Below, piece by piece: positions 1-6,943 of a stretch of 64,000 bases of DNA. Location of the stretch: positions 62,001-126,000 of the forward strand of contig CAJTDX010000006.1 in the NCBI GenBank assembly GCA_910575155.1, written 5' to 3'. This stretch comes from Lachnospiraceae bacterium (GTDB lineage Bacteria; Bacillota; Clostridia; Lachnospirales; Lachnospiraceae). Every line of letters starts with the position of its first letter. Within the stretch, counting starts at the first letter, position 1. A program made the translations under genes and the position numbers. Under the pieces are notes generated by a model, which saw only the letters and a program-made list of their open reading frames with translations, had not been told where the DNA came from and did no database searches.

Positions 1-43
1 GCTTCCATAGCTGCACAACCCCCGTCGAAACCAGTACAACCCC
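1..43 (-). ncRNA. ssrA: tmRNA (SsrA), 5' end only, cut by window edge
   Basis: Read on the minus strand, the first 43 bases begin GGGGTTGTACTGG and continue TTTCGACGGGGG, the conserved tmRNA 5' end (acceptor strand followed by the TTCGAC box). The remainder, including the tag reading frame and the tRNA-like 3' end, lies outside the window. It sits directly downstream of smpB, whose product is its protein partner in trans-translation, in the order commonly seen in Firmicutes. The mature 5' end at 43 is inferred from the GGGG acceptor start, with RNase P expected to process a short leader. Confidence 0.85.
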
Positions 44-74
44 TGGTTAAAACGCTGTTGTCCAGTGCTAATAT

Positions 75-104
75 ATTATACCAGCAGAATCACAGTAAAG
101 TCAA
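75..104 (-). promoter_or_regulatory. Promoter of ssrA
   Basis: On the minus strand a TTGACT -35 box (99-104) and a perfect TATAAT -10 box (75-80) are separated by 18 bases. Predicted initiation is near 68, about 25 bases before the mature tmRNA 5' end. The -35 box abuts the smpB stop codon, so ssrA can be transcribed independently of smpB. Confidence 0.8.
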
Positions 105-106
105 GA

Positions 107-574
107 TTAATACAGGTTTTTTACCTTGAATTCCCGCTCCGATTCTCTGCGCATATCTTTTTTGGCAATATCCTGCCGCTTATCATAAAGTTTCTTTCCC
201 CGTGCAAGAGCAATCTCCACTTTCACCAGGCTTCCTTTGAAATAAACCTGCAGCGGGACAACCGTATAACCCTTCTCCTTCATTTTTCCCGCCATCTTAT
301 TGATCTCGTATTTATGCATCAGCAGTTTTCTGGGACGGAGCGGGTCTTTGTTAAAAATATTCCCTTTTTCATAAGGGCTGATATGCATCCCATAGATCAT
401 AACCTCGCCGTTCTCAATGCGGATAAAAGACTCTTTGACAGAACACTTCCCCATCCGCAGAGATTTTACTTCTGTGCCTGCAAGGCTGATGCCTGCTTCG
501 TATTTATCCTCAATAAAATAATCGTGAAAAGCCTTTTTATTATTGGCAATTAACTTAACGGTACCTTTCCCCAT
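107..574 (-). CDS. smpB: SsrA-binding protein SmpB
   Basis: Product of 155 residues that binds tmRNA and brings it to stalled ribosomes. The N-terminal [17 protein letters not shown], the central GTEVKSLR and the C-terminal [10 protein letters not shown] with its basic tail are SmpB hallmarks. The reading frame is open for 17 more codons upstream, but the ATG at 574 is chosen because it follows GGAAAGGAATAGGT at normal spacing and matches the usual family N-terminus (MGKG). It lies between rnr and ssrA, and all three read on the minus strand; SmpB, tmRNA and RNase R act together in ribosome rescue and decay of the defective mRNA. Confidence 0.95.
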   Translation of the reverse strand: MGKGTVKLIANNKKAFHDYFIEDKYEAGISLAGTEVKSLRMGKCSVKESFIRIENGEVMIYGMHISPYEKGNIFNKDPLRPRKLLMHKYEINKMAGKMKEKGYTVVPLQVYFKGSLVKVEIALARGKKLYDKRQDIAKKDMRRESEREFKVKNLY

Positions 575-820
575 ACCTATTCCTTTCCAGGTAATTGCAA
601 AATCCAGTCCTTTTACATATATCATATACCTGACGGCGCCTCAGCAATCTCATACCTTTCGCACGCATGCGCATAATATTTTTATAGTTAGAGGAAAGTC
701 ATAAATCTTAACATTTCGCAACAGCAAGATCTTTCCTAATCATATTTATGCTTACAGTTATAATATTATGAAACAATTTTAATTTGTTGATTTTGCAATT
801 ACCAATATCTGCTCTGTTAT

Positions 821-2950
821 CTATTCTGCTAAAACAAAGTCGATGGTACGCATATACTCATCCGTATCCGCCGCCACAACTTCTATCTTCTGCCCCAGTT
901 TATACGTTTTTCCTGTGGCTTCGCCTGTCAGCTCATAAGCTTCCTCATTAAAATGATAATAATCGTCGCTCAGATTCGTAACATGTACCATTCCTTCCAC
1001 CGTATTTGGAAGTTCCACATACATGCCCCATGCCGTCACACCGGAAATCACTCCCTGAAAAGTCTCTCCGATATGTTCCGACATATACTGCACCTTTTTC
1101 AATTTATCTGTCTCACGCTCCGCTTCCTCGGCGCGCCGTTCTCTGGCGCTGGACTGGGCTGCCGCCTCCGGCAGAATCTGCTCATAATGAGAAATCCTTT
1201 TCCCGTTCATCCTCCCGCGCAGAGTTTCTTTGATAATACGATGTATCTGCAGATCCGGATAACGGCGGATAGGAGAAGTAAAATGACAGTAATACTGGGC
1301 TGCAAGACCAAAATGCCCGGTATTTTGCGTACTGTATTTTGCCCGTTTCATCGCGCGAAGCGTCAGACGGCTGAGCAGCGGCTCTTCCGGCGTATCTTCC
1401 ATTTTCTCCAAAAGCTTTTGCAGTTCCTTGGGATGGATTTCATCCTGACCGATTTTAATGGTATAACCAAAGTTATTGATAAACGTGCCCAGCTTGCGGA
1501 TCTTTTCAGAATCCGGCGTATCGTGCGTACGGTAGACAAAGGGGATTTCCTGCCAGAAAAAGTCCTGAGCCACTGTCTCATTGGCAATCAGCATAAAATC
1601 CTCAATAATTCTGGTCGCCACATTCCGTTCGTAAGGTTTGATCTCCAAAGGCCGGCCCTGCTGGTCCAAGACAATCCTGGTTTCCGGAAAATCAAAATCA
1701 ATCGATCCGCGCTTTCTGCGTTTCTCCCGCAAAATTGCAGCCAGCTCTTCCATGCGTTCAAACATAGGAATCAGTTCTTCATATTTTGCTCGTTCTGACG
1801 CATCCTGATCCTTTAAAATTTTACGCACACTGGTATAGCTCATTCTCTGATCCACCCGCACCACAGTCTCTGCTATTTTATGATCGACAACCGTTCCTTT
1901 CTGATCAATCAGCATAATGCAGCTTAATGCAAGCCGGTCCTGCCCGGCATTTAATGAACAGATTCCATTGGACAGCGTATGCGGCAGCATAGGAATCACA
2001 CGGTCTGTCAGATATACGCTGGTTCCGCGCTCCAACGCTTCCGCATCCAGAGCGCTGTGTTCCTGCACATAATTTGCCACATCCGCAATATGCACGCCCA
2101 GACGGTAACGCTCTCCTTCTTTCGTCAAAGAAACTGCGTCGTCCAAATCCTTGGCGTCTTCCCCATCTATGGTCACCATCTGCCAGTCACGCAGATCCGT
2201 GCGCCCCGCCATATCCGCAGTACTGACTGGCTTTCCTACCGTTTCAGCCTGACGCAGAACTTTTTCTGAAAATTCCACCGGAAGACCGTATCCTTTTACA
2301 ATCGACATGATATCTGTTCCAGGGTCATTGATATGCCCAATAATCTCCGTCACTTTTCCTTCCGGCTTCCTTCTCTCATCTCCATAATCTGTGATTTCCA
2401 CCACAACTTTGTGACCGTCCACCGCTCCTTTGGAATGCTCGATTGGAATAAAAATATCCTGTCCCAGCTTCAGATTATCCGGAACCACAAAACCGAAATT
2501 TTTGCTTTTCTGAAAGGTTCCCACCGCCTGTGTCAGCCCTCTTTGCAAAATCTTTGTTACCGCGCCTTCCCGGCGTTTTCCCGAAGAGGGATACGCTGTG
2601 GATAACGCCACCTGAACAGTGTCTCCATGGATGGCGCCGTTCACCTGTGATTCTGAAATAAAAATATCCTCATCTTCCCCTTCCACGGTGACAAAGCCAA
2701 AGCCTCTGGCAGTCCCGGTAAACACGCCTGTGAGAAATTTCCCCTCCGCCCTGGAATATTTTCCGCGTTTGGACAGCTCTATCTTTCCCTCCAGCAGAAG
2801 TTGGTTCAATACTTCCTCCAATGCAGGACGCTCTTCTCTGGGAACATTTAAAAGAATGGCAATCTCCTTGATCTTCATGGGCACGTAAAGATCACTGCAC
2901 ATAAATTCATAAATCATTTTTTTCCTGTTTTCCAACAATTCTTTCTCCAT
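821..2950 (-). CDS. rnr: Ribonuclease R
   Basis: A 709-residue 3'-5' exoribonuclease of the RNB family. Visible parts in order: N-terminal winged-helix region (1-60), cold-shock-like OB domains (about 70-220; GFGFVTVEGEDEDIF and NFGFVVPDN), the RNB catalytic domain with the acidic cluster DGEDAKDLDDAV (262-273), which binds metal, and a C-terminal S1 domain (about 630-705; GVISGVTAWGMYVELPN). Length is typical of Firmicute RNase R. It degrades structured RNA and assists trans-translation, which fits its place upstream of smpB-ssrA. secG precedes it, as in many Firmicutes. Confidence 0.95.
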   Translation of the reverse strand: MEKELLENRKKMIYEFMCSDLYVPMKIKEIAILLNVPREERPALEEVLNQLLLEGKIELSKRGKYSRAEGKFLTGVFTGTARGFGFVTVEGEDEDIFISESQVNGAIHGDTVQVALSTAYPSSGKRREGAVTKILQRGLTQAVGTFQKSKNFGFVVPDNLKLGQDIFIPIEHSKGAVDGHKVVVEITDYGDERRKPEGKVTEIIGHINDPGTDIMSIVKGYGLPVEFSEKVLRQAETVGKPVSTADMAGRTDLRDWQMVTIDGEDAKDLDDAVSLTKEGERYRLGVHIADVANYVQEHSALDAEALERGTSVYLTDRVIPMLPHTLSNGICSLNAGQDRLALSCIMLIDQKGTVVDHKIAETVVRVDQRMSYTSVRKILKDQDASERAKYEELIPMFERMEELAAILREKRRKRGSIDFDFPETRIVLDQQGRPLEIKPYERNVATRIIEDFMLIANETVAQDFFWQEIPFVYRTHDTPDSEKIRKLGTFINNFGYTIKIGQDEIHPKELQKLLEKMEDTPEEPLLSRLTLRAMKRAKYSTQNTGHFGLAAQYYCHFTSPIRRYPDLQIHRIIKETLRGRMNGKRISHYEQILPEAAAQSSARERRAEEAERETDKLKKVQYMSEHIGETFQGVISGVTAWGMYVELPNTVEGMVHVTNLSDDYYHFNEEAYELTGEATGKTYKLGQKIEVVAADTDEYMRTIDFVLAE

Positions 2951-3020
2951 TTATTTCTCCTAAACTTTATAAAAGCAGCTTTAGCGCCGCCATACAGCAA
3001 AGTCTTTCCTATAGATAAAA

Positions 3021-3180
3021 CAAAGTGTACAGGCTTACTTCCTCTTACCTCTCAATCCTGAGAGGAGGTGTACACTTTGATGCGACGTGTGCGCATAAAG
3101 GAACAAAGAATCCTGCTCTGCAGGATTCTCCGCCTGCGGCGGGTCGCTTTTATAGGGAATCCGAAGGAATTTCCTATAAA
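3021..3180. repeat. Cluster of four hairpins between secG and rnr
   Basis: Four inverted repeats follow each other. The first is an 11-bp pair CAAAGTGTACA/TGTACACTTTG (3021-3031, 3069-3079) enclosing CCTCTCA/TGAGAGG. The second is a perfect 10-bp stem with 3-base loop (3107-3129). The third is CCGCC-TGC-GGCGG (3130-3142). The fourth is an imperfect TTTATAGGGAAT/ATTTCCTATAAA pair up to 3180. The arrangement resembles a dispersed intergenic repeat rather than a simple terminator, but no second copy was found in this window. Confidence 0.5.
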
Positions 3181-3186
3181 TTAAGA

Positions 3187-3212
3187 AAAGACTGCCGCTT
3201 CCGACAGTCTTT
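3187..3212 (-). terminator. Rho-independent terminator after secG
   Basis: AAAGACTG/CAGTCTTT stem (3187-3194 with 3205-3212) followed on the minus strand by TTTTCTT. It lies 18 bases past the secG stop. Confidence 0.6.
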
Positions 3213-3229
3213 CATTGAATATTTGCTCC

Positions 3230-3469
3230 TTAAAAGCTACCAATATTTAATACAGCTGCAATTACCAGAAACAGGACAACCATACATCTGGTTATCATAA
3301 CAAGCCTTCCTTCCATAGAACGGCCTTTGTTCTTGCCCCAGTATGTATCTGCGGCGCCGCTGATCGCTCCAAGTCCTGCTGATTTGCCTTCCTGCATTAA
3401 TACAATTACTGTCAAAACTATGCTGATTAATATAAATATTACCATTAATACTGTCTTTAATACTGCCAC
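3230..3469 (-). CDS. secG: Preprotein translocase subunit SecG
   Basis: A small two-helix membrane subunit of the SecYEG translocon. Two hydrophobic segments flank the family signature VLMQEGKSAGLGAISG; the second runs MVVLFLVIAAVLNI to the C-terminus. The frame opens with TTG at 3478, but AGGAGG lies only 1 base before that codon, while the GTG at 3469 sits 10 bases downstream of it and gives the usual short SecG N-terminus (MAVLKTVLMVIF, 79 residues). Start choice is therefore GTG, moderately sure. It lies upstream of rnr in the classic order. Confidence 0.9.
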   Translation of the reverse strand: MAVLKTVLMVIFILISIVLTVIVLMQEGKSAGLGAISGAADTYWGKNKGRSMEGRLVMITRCMVVLFLVIAAVLNIGSF

Positions 3470-3566
3470 TTCTCTCAAACCTCCTGCATTTGTTCCTGCT
3501 CAAAACTTCTTTTATTCTATCATACCCTTGTACATTTATCAATATCTATTTTAATTTTTTGCTGAT

Positions 3567-3950
3567 TTAAACGGTAATCTCAATCTGATTCCCTTCCATT
3601 CCCACAATACAGCTTTCGTAATAACCGTCGCCGGTAGTTCTGGGACCGCTGATCACTTCATAGCCATCCAGCTTTAAACGTTCCGTAAGTATATCAACCT
3701 GCTCTTTGCTCCCTGCGCTAAAAGCGATATGGGCATAACCTGCTGCCGGCATCTCTTTTGCATCGTCACTCATTCCTGGTTTTGTCATGATTTCAAGCCT
3801 TGCGCCATTATCAAAGCTGATAAAATAGGAACGGAAACCTGTTTTCACATTATGATAACCATCGTTTGATTTTCCTCCAAAGTATGTTACAAAAAAATCT
3901 CTGGCTTTTTCTAAATCTTTTACATACATCGCAATATGCTCTATTCTCAT
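3567..3950 (-). CDS. VOC (glyoxalase/bleomycin-resistance) family protein
   Basis: 127 residues with the vicinal-oxygen-chelate fold pattern. It starts MRIEHIAMYVKDLEKARDFF (metal-ligand His5), has LEIMTKP in the middle and AHIAFS before the second half, and ends with GNQIEITV carrying a Glu near the C-terminus. This is the size of a single-domain lactoylglutathione-lyase-like enzyme. Substrate cannot be read from the sequence. AAGGAAG precedes the ATG. It appears monocistronic. Confidence 0.85.
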   Translation of the reverse strand: MRIEHIAMYVKDLEKARDFFVTYFGGKSNDGYHNVKTGFRSYFISFDNGARLEIMTKPGMSDDAKEMPAAGYAHIAFSAGSKEQVDILTERLKLDGYEVISGPRTTGDGYYESCIVGMEGNQIEITV

Positions 3951-4181
3951 CTTCCTTTTCTCCCATAATATTTATTTTGGATCAGACCGCATGTATTTCA
4001 GGATTGACCGGGCGACATCGGAAATAATATGACCCTGACATCAAAAAAAGCCTATAACTAATGTATTATTTTATTAATTACAGACTTCTGAGTACATCCT
4101 CATATTCAATTCAACCATGTGCAAAATCATTTTCTTCCGCTATCTGCTCCTCAAAGCTTCTGATTCCGCCAATGTTCCAAA

Positions 4182-4255
4182 TAGCGGAAGAGGGATTTGA
4201 ACCCCCGACACCACGGGTATGAACCGTGTGCTCTCGCCAACTGAGCTATTCCGCC
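4182..4255 (-). tRNA. tRNA-Met (CAT), elongator type
   Basis: A 74-base cloverleaf. Acceptor GGCGGAA pairs with TTCCGCT, D stem GCTC/GAGC, anticodon stem CACGG/CCGTG with loop TTCATAC (anticodon CAT), and T loop TTCAAAT. The G1 pairing and the absence of a CGCGGGG-type initiator anticodon stem favour elongator Met over fMet. Ile2 (modified CAT) cannot be strictly excluded. CCA is not encoded. Confidence 0.9.
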
Positions 4256-4280
4256 ATATTCAAAATAAATCCAGTAAAAA

Positions 4281-4353
4281 TGGGACCTACAGGGCTCGAA
4301 CCTGTGACCCTCTGCTTGTAAGGCAGATGCTCTCCCAGCTGAGCTAAGATCCC
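4281..4353 (-). tRNA. tRNA-Val (TAC)
   Basis: A 73-base cloverleaf. Acceptor GGGATCT/AGGTCCC with discriminator A, D stem GCTC/GAGC, anticodon stem TCTGC/GCAGA with loop CTTACAA (anticodon TAC), T stem ACAGG/CCTGT with loop TTCGAGC. It is the first gene of a two-tRNA transcript with tRNA-Met 25 bases downstream. CCA is not encoded. Confidence 0.93.
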
Positions 4354-4405
4354 ACGTCACATCTTACAGTCTTCAACAAAACTCTTACTTGTCGACTGCT
4401 TGTCC

Positions 4406-4435
4406 ATTATACTATCATTTCACATAAAAAGTCAA
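4406..4435 (-). promoter_or_regulatory. Promoter of the tRNA-Val/tRNA-Met pair
   Basis: Minus-strand TTGACT (4430-4435) and TATAAT (4406-4411) separated by 18 bases. Predicted start is near 4399, about 45 bases before tRNA-Val. Confidence 0.8.
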
Positions 4436-4507
4436 TACCTTTTTTGAAATTTTTTCTAATTTTTTATCTGTTCTTGTCTGACAGGCGCATATAAGCTAAA
4501 ATTCTAA

Positions 4508-4546
4508 TCATCATCTCCAGCTGCAAACCGCTGCCGGAGATGATGA
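4508..4546 (-). terminator. Hairpin terminator after the Fn3 gene
   Basis: A perfect 11-bp stem TCATCATCTCC/GGAGATGATGA (4508-4518 with 4536-4546), with an inner AGC/GCT pair, 24 bases past the stop codon. The U-tract is weak (ATTAGAATTTT), so the termination role is probable rather than certain. Confidence 0.55.
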
Positions 4547-4569
4547 TATCACAGATATTTCAGATTATT

Positions 4570-5844
4570 TTAATAATATCTCATAACATATCTGAACTCT
4601 TTATACCAGGCCTTATCACTCGTATAAGTTTTGCCCTTGACTTTCTTATTTGCTACCACTTTATAATAATATGTAACTCCGGTCCGCAGTGCAGAGCCGT
4701 TGCACTTTTTAATTACATAACTTGTTCCTTTTGTGGTGCCTGCTTTTTTCCAGCTTCTGAAATTAGTGGAAACATATACCGTATAATTATTTGCGCCCGC
4801 CATTTTTCCCCAGGTAACTTTTACGCCTGCTGCAAGGTCGCTGTTATTCACCGGCGCATGTTTAATCTTAGTCGGACATTTTGCAAAATAGATCAGATCT
4901 GACACAGGGCCTTTTTTCTTGCTCTTTCCTACATTAACATATCCACGTACCCTGATTTTCATAAACTGGGTATTTTTTAATTTGCCGCTGTTCACTGTTA
5001 CAAGTCCGCTGGTATTGCTGAACGCCTCTGCCGTAATGGTTTTCTTAAGAATTTTCTTTCCATTATTTCCGAGAATCTCGTATTCGTATCCATCTGCCGC
5101 ATTGCTGGCCTTCCAGGTAAATTTAACCGTACCCGCTGACGGATTGTTGCCAACGCCGCTTTCCACCATCCTTACCTTGGTAATCTTTTTAGGTATGGTT
5201 GATACGACTATATACTTGCCATTGAATCCGATTGCTTCAAAGCCGCTGCTGCTCTTTAATACAGGGTATACATATACAATATATGCAGAATCCGCTGCTC
5301 CGGATATTACATAAGACGTATTTGTTACCATATCCTCTTTGAGACTATTAGTATTTTTACCGTAACGAATATAATATGCATTTGCTTTTTCCACACTATT
5401 CCATTTTAAAGTAACTTTTTTATTCTCTGCCTTGGTCTGTGTTAAGCCTTCAACCTTGCCAATCGGAGCTGTAACCACCTGAATTGGACTTGAAGCCGCG
5501 CCTGTTCCATCCTGATTAATGGCGGAAACTCTTACATAATAAGTGGAACCAGCTGTAAGATTCTCAATTACCATTGGATTCTGGCTAGTTTCTATCGATT
5601 TAGTCGATGTTCCGCTAAAAGCAGCGTTGTCACTCCATTCTACCAGATACTTATCAGCGCCCGAAACAGTATTCCATTCAACCCTTACACATATGGGATT
5701 AACACTGTAGCCAGTCTGCTTCACTCCGGTAACCTGCCCTGGAGCCGCCTCTGCTTTTATTCCCACGCCGAGAAATAGTACGCACATCAGGGCGAGCATC
5801 CACAGTTTTGAAAATTTAACCGCGCCATTCACTAAACTTTTCAT
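4570..5844 (-). CDS. Secreted fibronectin type III repeat protein
   Basis: 424 residues, starting with a signal peptide (basic MKSLVNGAVKFSK, hydrophobic LWMLALMCVLFLGVGI, cleavage near AEAA). The mature part is a chain of about four Fn3-like domains of 80-95 residues. Each has a V.WN...A..Y.V/I.Y core and a TYYVRV or TYYYKV strand (for example VRVEWNTVSGADKYLVEW, VTLKWNSVEKANAYYIRY, VTWGKMAGANNYTVYVS). No catalytic domain, LPXTG or lipobox is seen, so it is probably a free or loosely attached surface protein. The frame is open further upstream; ATG 5844 is chosen for the AAAGGAGAGAG before it. The ligand is unknown. Confidence 0.85.
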   Translation of the reverse strand: MKSLVNGAVKFSKLWMLALMCVLFLGVGIKAEAAPGQVTGVKQTGYSVNPICVRVEWNTVSGADKYLVEWSDNAAFSGTSTKSIETSQNPMVIENLTAGSTYYVRVSAINQDGTGAASSPIQVVTAPIGKVEGLTQTKAENKKVTLKWNSVEKANAYYIRYGKNTNSLKEDMVTNTSYVISGAADSAYIVYVYPVLKSSSGFEAIGFNGKYIVVSTIPKKITKVRMVESGVGNNPSAGTVKFTWKASNAADGYEYEILGNNGKKILKKTITAEAFSNTSGLVTVNSGKLKNTQFMKIRVRGYVNVGKSKKKGPVSDLIYFAKCPTKIKHAPVNNSDLAAGVKVTWGKMAGANNYTVYVSTNFRSWKKAGTTKGTSYVIKKCNGSALRTGVTYYYKVVANKKVKGKTYTSDKAWYKEFRYVMRYY

Positions 5845-5894
5845 ACACTCTCTCCTTTTCTTCTTATTTATTTTTGTATTTGTGTACACGATAA

Positions 5895-5923
5895 ATTTTA
5901 GCACTTAGGTTTCGGCTTGTCAA
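5895..5923 (-). promoter_or_regulatory. Promoter of the Fn3 gene
   Basis: Minus-strand TTGACA (5918-5923), 17-base spacer, TAAAAT (5895-5900). It is back to back with the promoter of the HAD gene. Confidence 0.75.
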
Positions 5924-5940
5924 TAAACAGCACATAAATC

Positions 5941-5969
5941 TTGTTTTTTTATCCCATAACATTTACAAT
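5941..5969 (+). promoter_or_regulatory. Promoter of the HAD phosphatase gene
   Basis: TTGTTT (5941-5946), 17-base spacer, TACAAT (5964-5969), about 50 bases before the chosen ATG. The -35 box is weak. Confidence 0.5.
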
Positions 5970-6018
5970 AATGATATCTGCCAGAAATTGCAGAACATTT
6001 TTCCATCAGGAGGTTAAT

Positions 6019-6867
6019 ATGCATACACAAAACTCATTTCAGCTTGCGGCCCTGGATCTGGACGGCACGCTCTTCAACTCTCAGAGCCAGGTTTCCAATG
6101 AAAATAAATCTGCTATAAAGCACGCCATACACAAGGGCACAACTTTTGTGATCTCTACCGGAAGACCCTACAGCGGCCTTCCTCTGGAACTTATGGAAGA
6201 ACTTGGCATCCGTTACGCCATCACCACCAACGGGGCGGCTGTATACAAAGTTCCGGAAAAAGAATGCCTTTTTGAAACCTGTATGCCCGCCAGCCTTGCA
6301 ATTGACATACTGGAAGAGTTACTTCAGCTCAATATACACATCAATCTATTTCTCCACGGGGACGCCTATGCGCCTGAACAATGCCGCCAGGCGCTTTTGA
6401 GTATCCGTTCCCTGCCGGCTTCCATAAAGGAATATATGCTCACTACCCGCACATCTATTGCGGACATGCCCGCGTTCCTGCGCGAACAGGCAGAAGGCGT
6501 TCAAAAAATGACGTTGAATTTCCCGGAAGGAGAAGACAACTCGTTCCCTGACCGCGGCAGGGCCATGGAGATTCTGGATCAATACCCGCAAGTCTCTTAT
6601 CTCTGCGGCGGCTACAATAACCTGGAATTTACCATGACCGGCATTTCTAAGGGAAAAGGTCTTGCTCTTCTCTGCCAGTATCTGAACATTTCCATAGACC
6701 ATACGCTCGCCTGCGGAGACAGCGAAAATGACCTTGACATTATGAAGGCGGCCGGACTTGGCGTTGCTATGGCAAACGCTCCCAGAGCAATTCAGGAGCT
6801 TGCAGACGATATCACACTCAGCAACGATGAACACGGCGTCGCCGCCATGATTCAAAAATGGCTGTAG
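6019..6867 (+). CDS. HAD-superfamily Cof-type phosphatase
   Basis: A 282-residue cytoplasmic phosphatase of the Cof/YkrA class (HAD IIB cap). Motif I is DLDGTLF (13-19, with Asp13 as the expected nucleophile and Asp15 as acid/base). Motif II is the Ser/Thr in VISTGRP. The C-terminal ISKGKGLALL carries the motif III lysine, followed by motif IV GDSENDLDIM. Such enzymes hydrolyse sugar phosphates, flavin or pyridoxal phosphate; the substrate cannot be told here. The frame is open upstream, but AGGAGG before the ATG at 6019 fixes the start. A strong bidirectional terminator separates it from the convergent purL. Confidence 0.9.
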   Translation: MHTQNSFQLAALDLDGTLFNSQSQVSNENKSAIKHAIHKGTTFVISTGRPYSGLPLELMEELGIRYAITTNGAAVYKVPEKECLFETCMPASLAIDILEELLQLNIHINLFLHGDAYAPEQCRQALLSIRSLPASIKEYMLTTRTSIADMPAFLREQAEGVQKMTLNFPEGEDNSFPDRGRAMEILDQYPQVSYLCGGYNNLEFTMTGISKGKGLALLCQYLNISIDHTLACGDSENDLDIMKAAGLGVAMANAPRAIQELADDITLSNDEHGVAAMIQKWL

Positions 6868-6877
6868 CCGCAGATCC

Positions 6878-6926
6878 AAAAACTGCAGCGCCAATGGGAT
6901 AAAACCATTGACGCTGCAGTTTTTTC
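6878..6926. terminator. Bidirectional terminator between HAD gene and purL
   Basis: A long hairpin: the left arm AAAACTGCAGCGCCAATGG pairs with CCATTG-A-CGCTGCAGTTTT. It has an A-tract on the left and a T6 tract on the right, so it can stop transcription from both convergent genes. Confidence 0.9.
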
Positions 6927-6943
6927 ATTTACAAAAATCCGTT

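Noticed and set aside
953-1798. 281-codon open frame on the plus strand
   Set aside because: Antisense to rnr; translation is low complexity with no recognisable domain.
4151-4360. 69-codon minus-strand frame
   Set aside because: Covers tRNA-Val and tRNA-Met; it is the translation of the tRNA genes.
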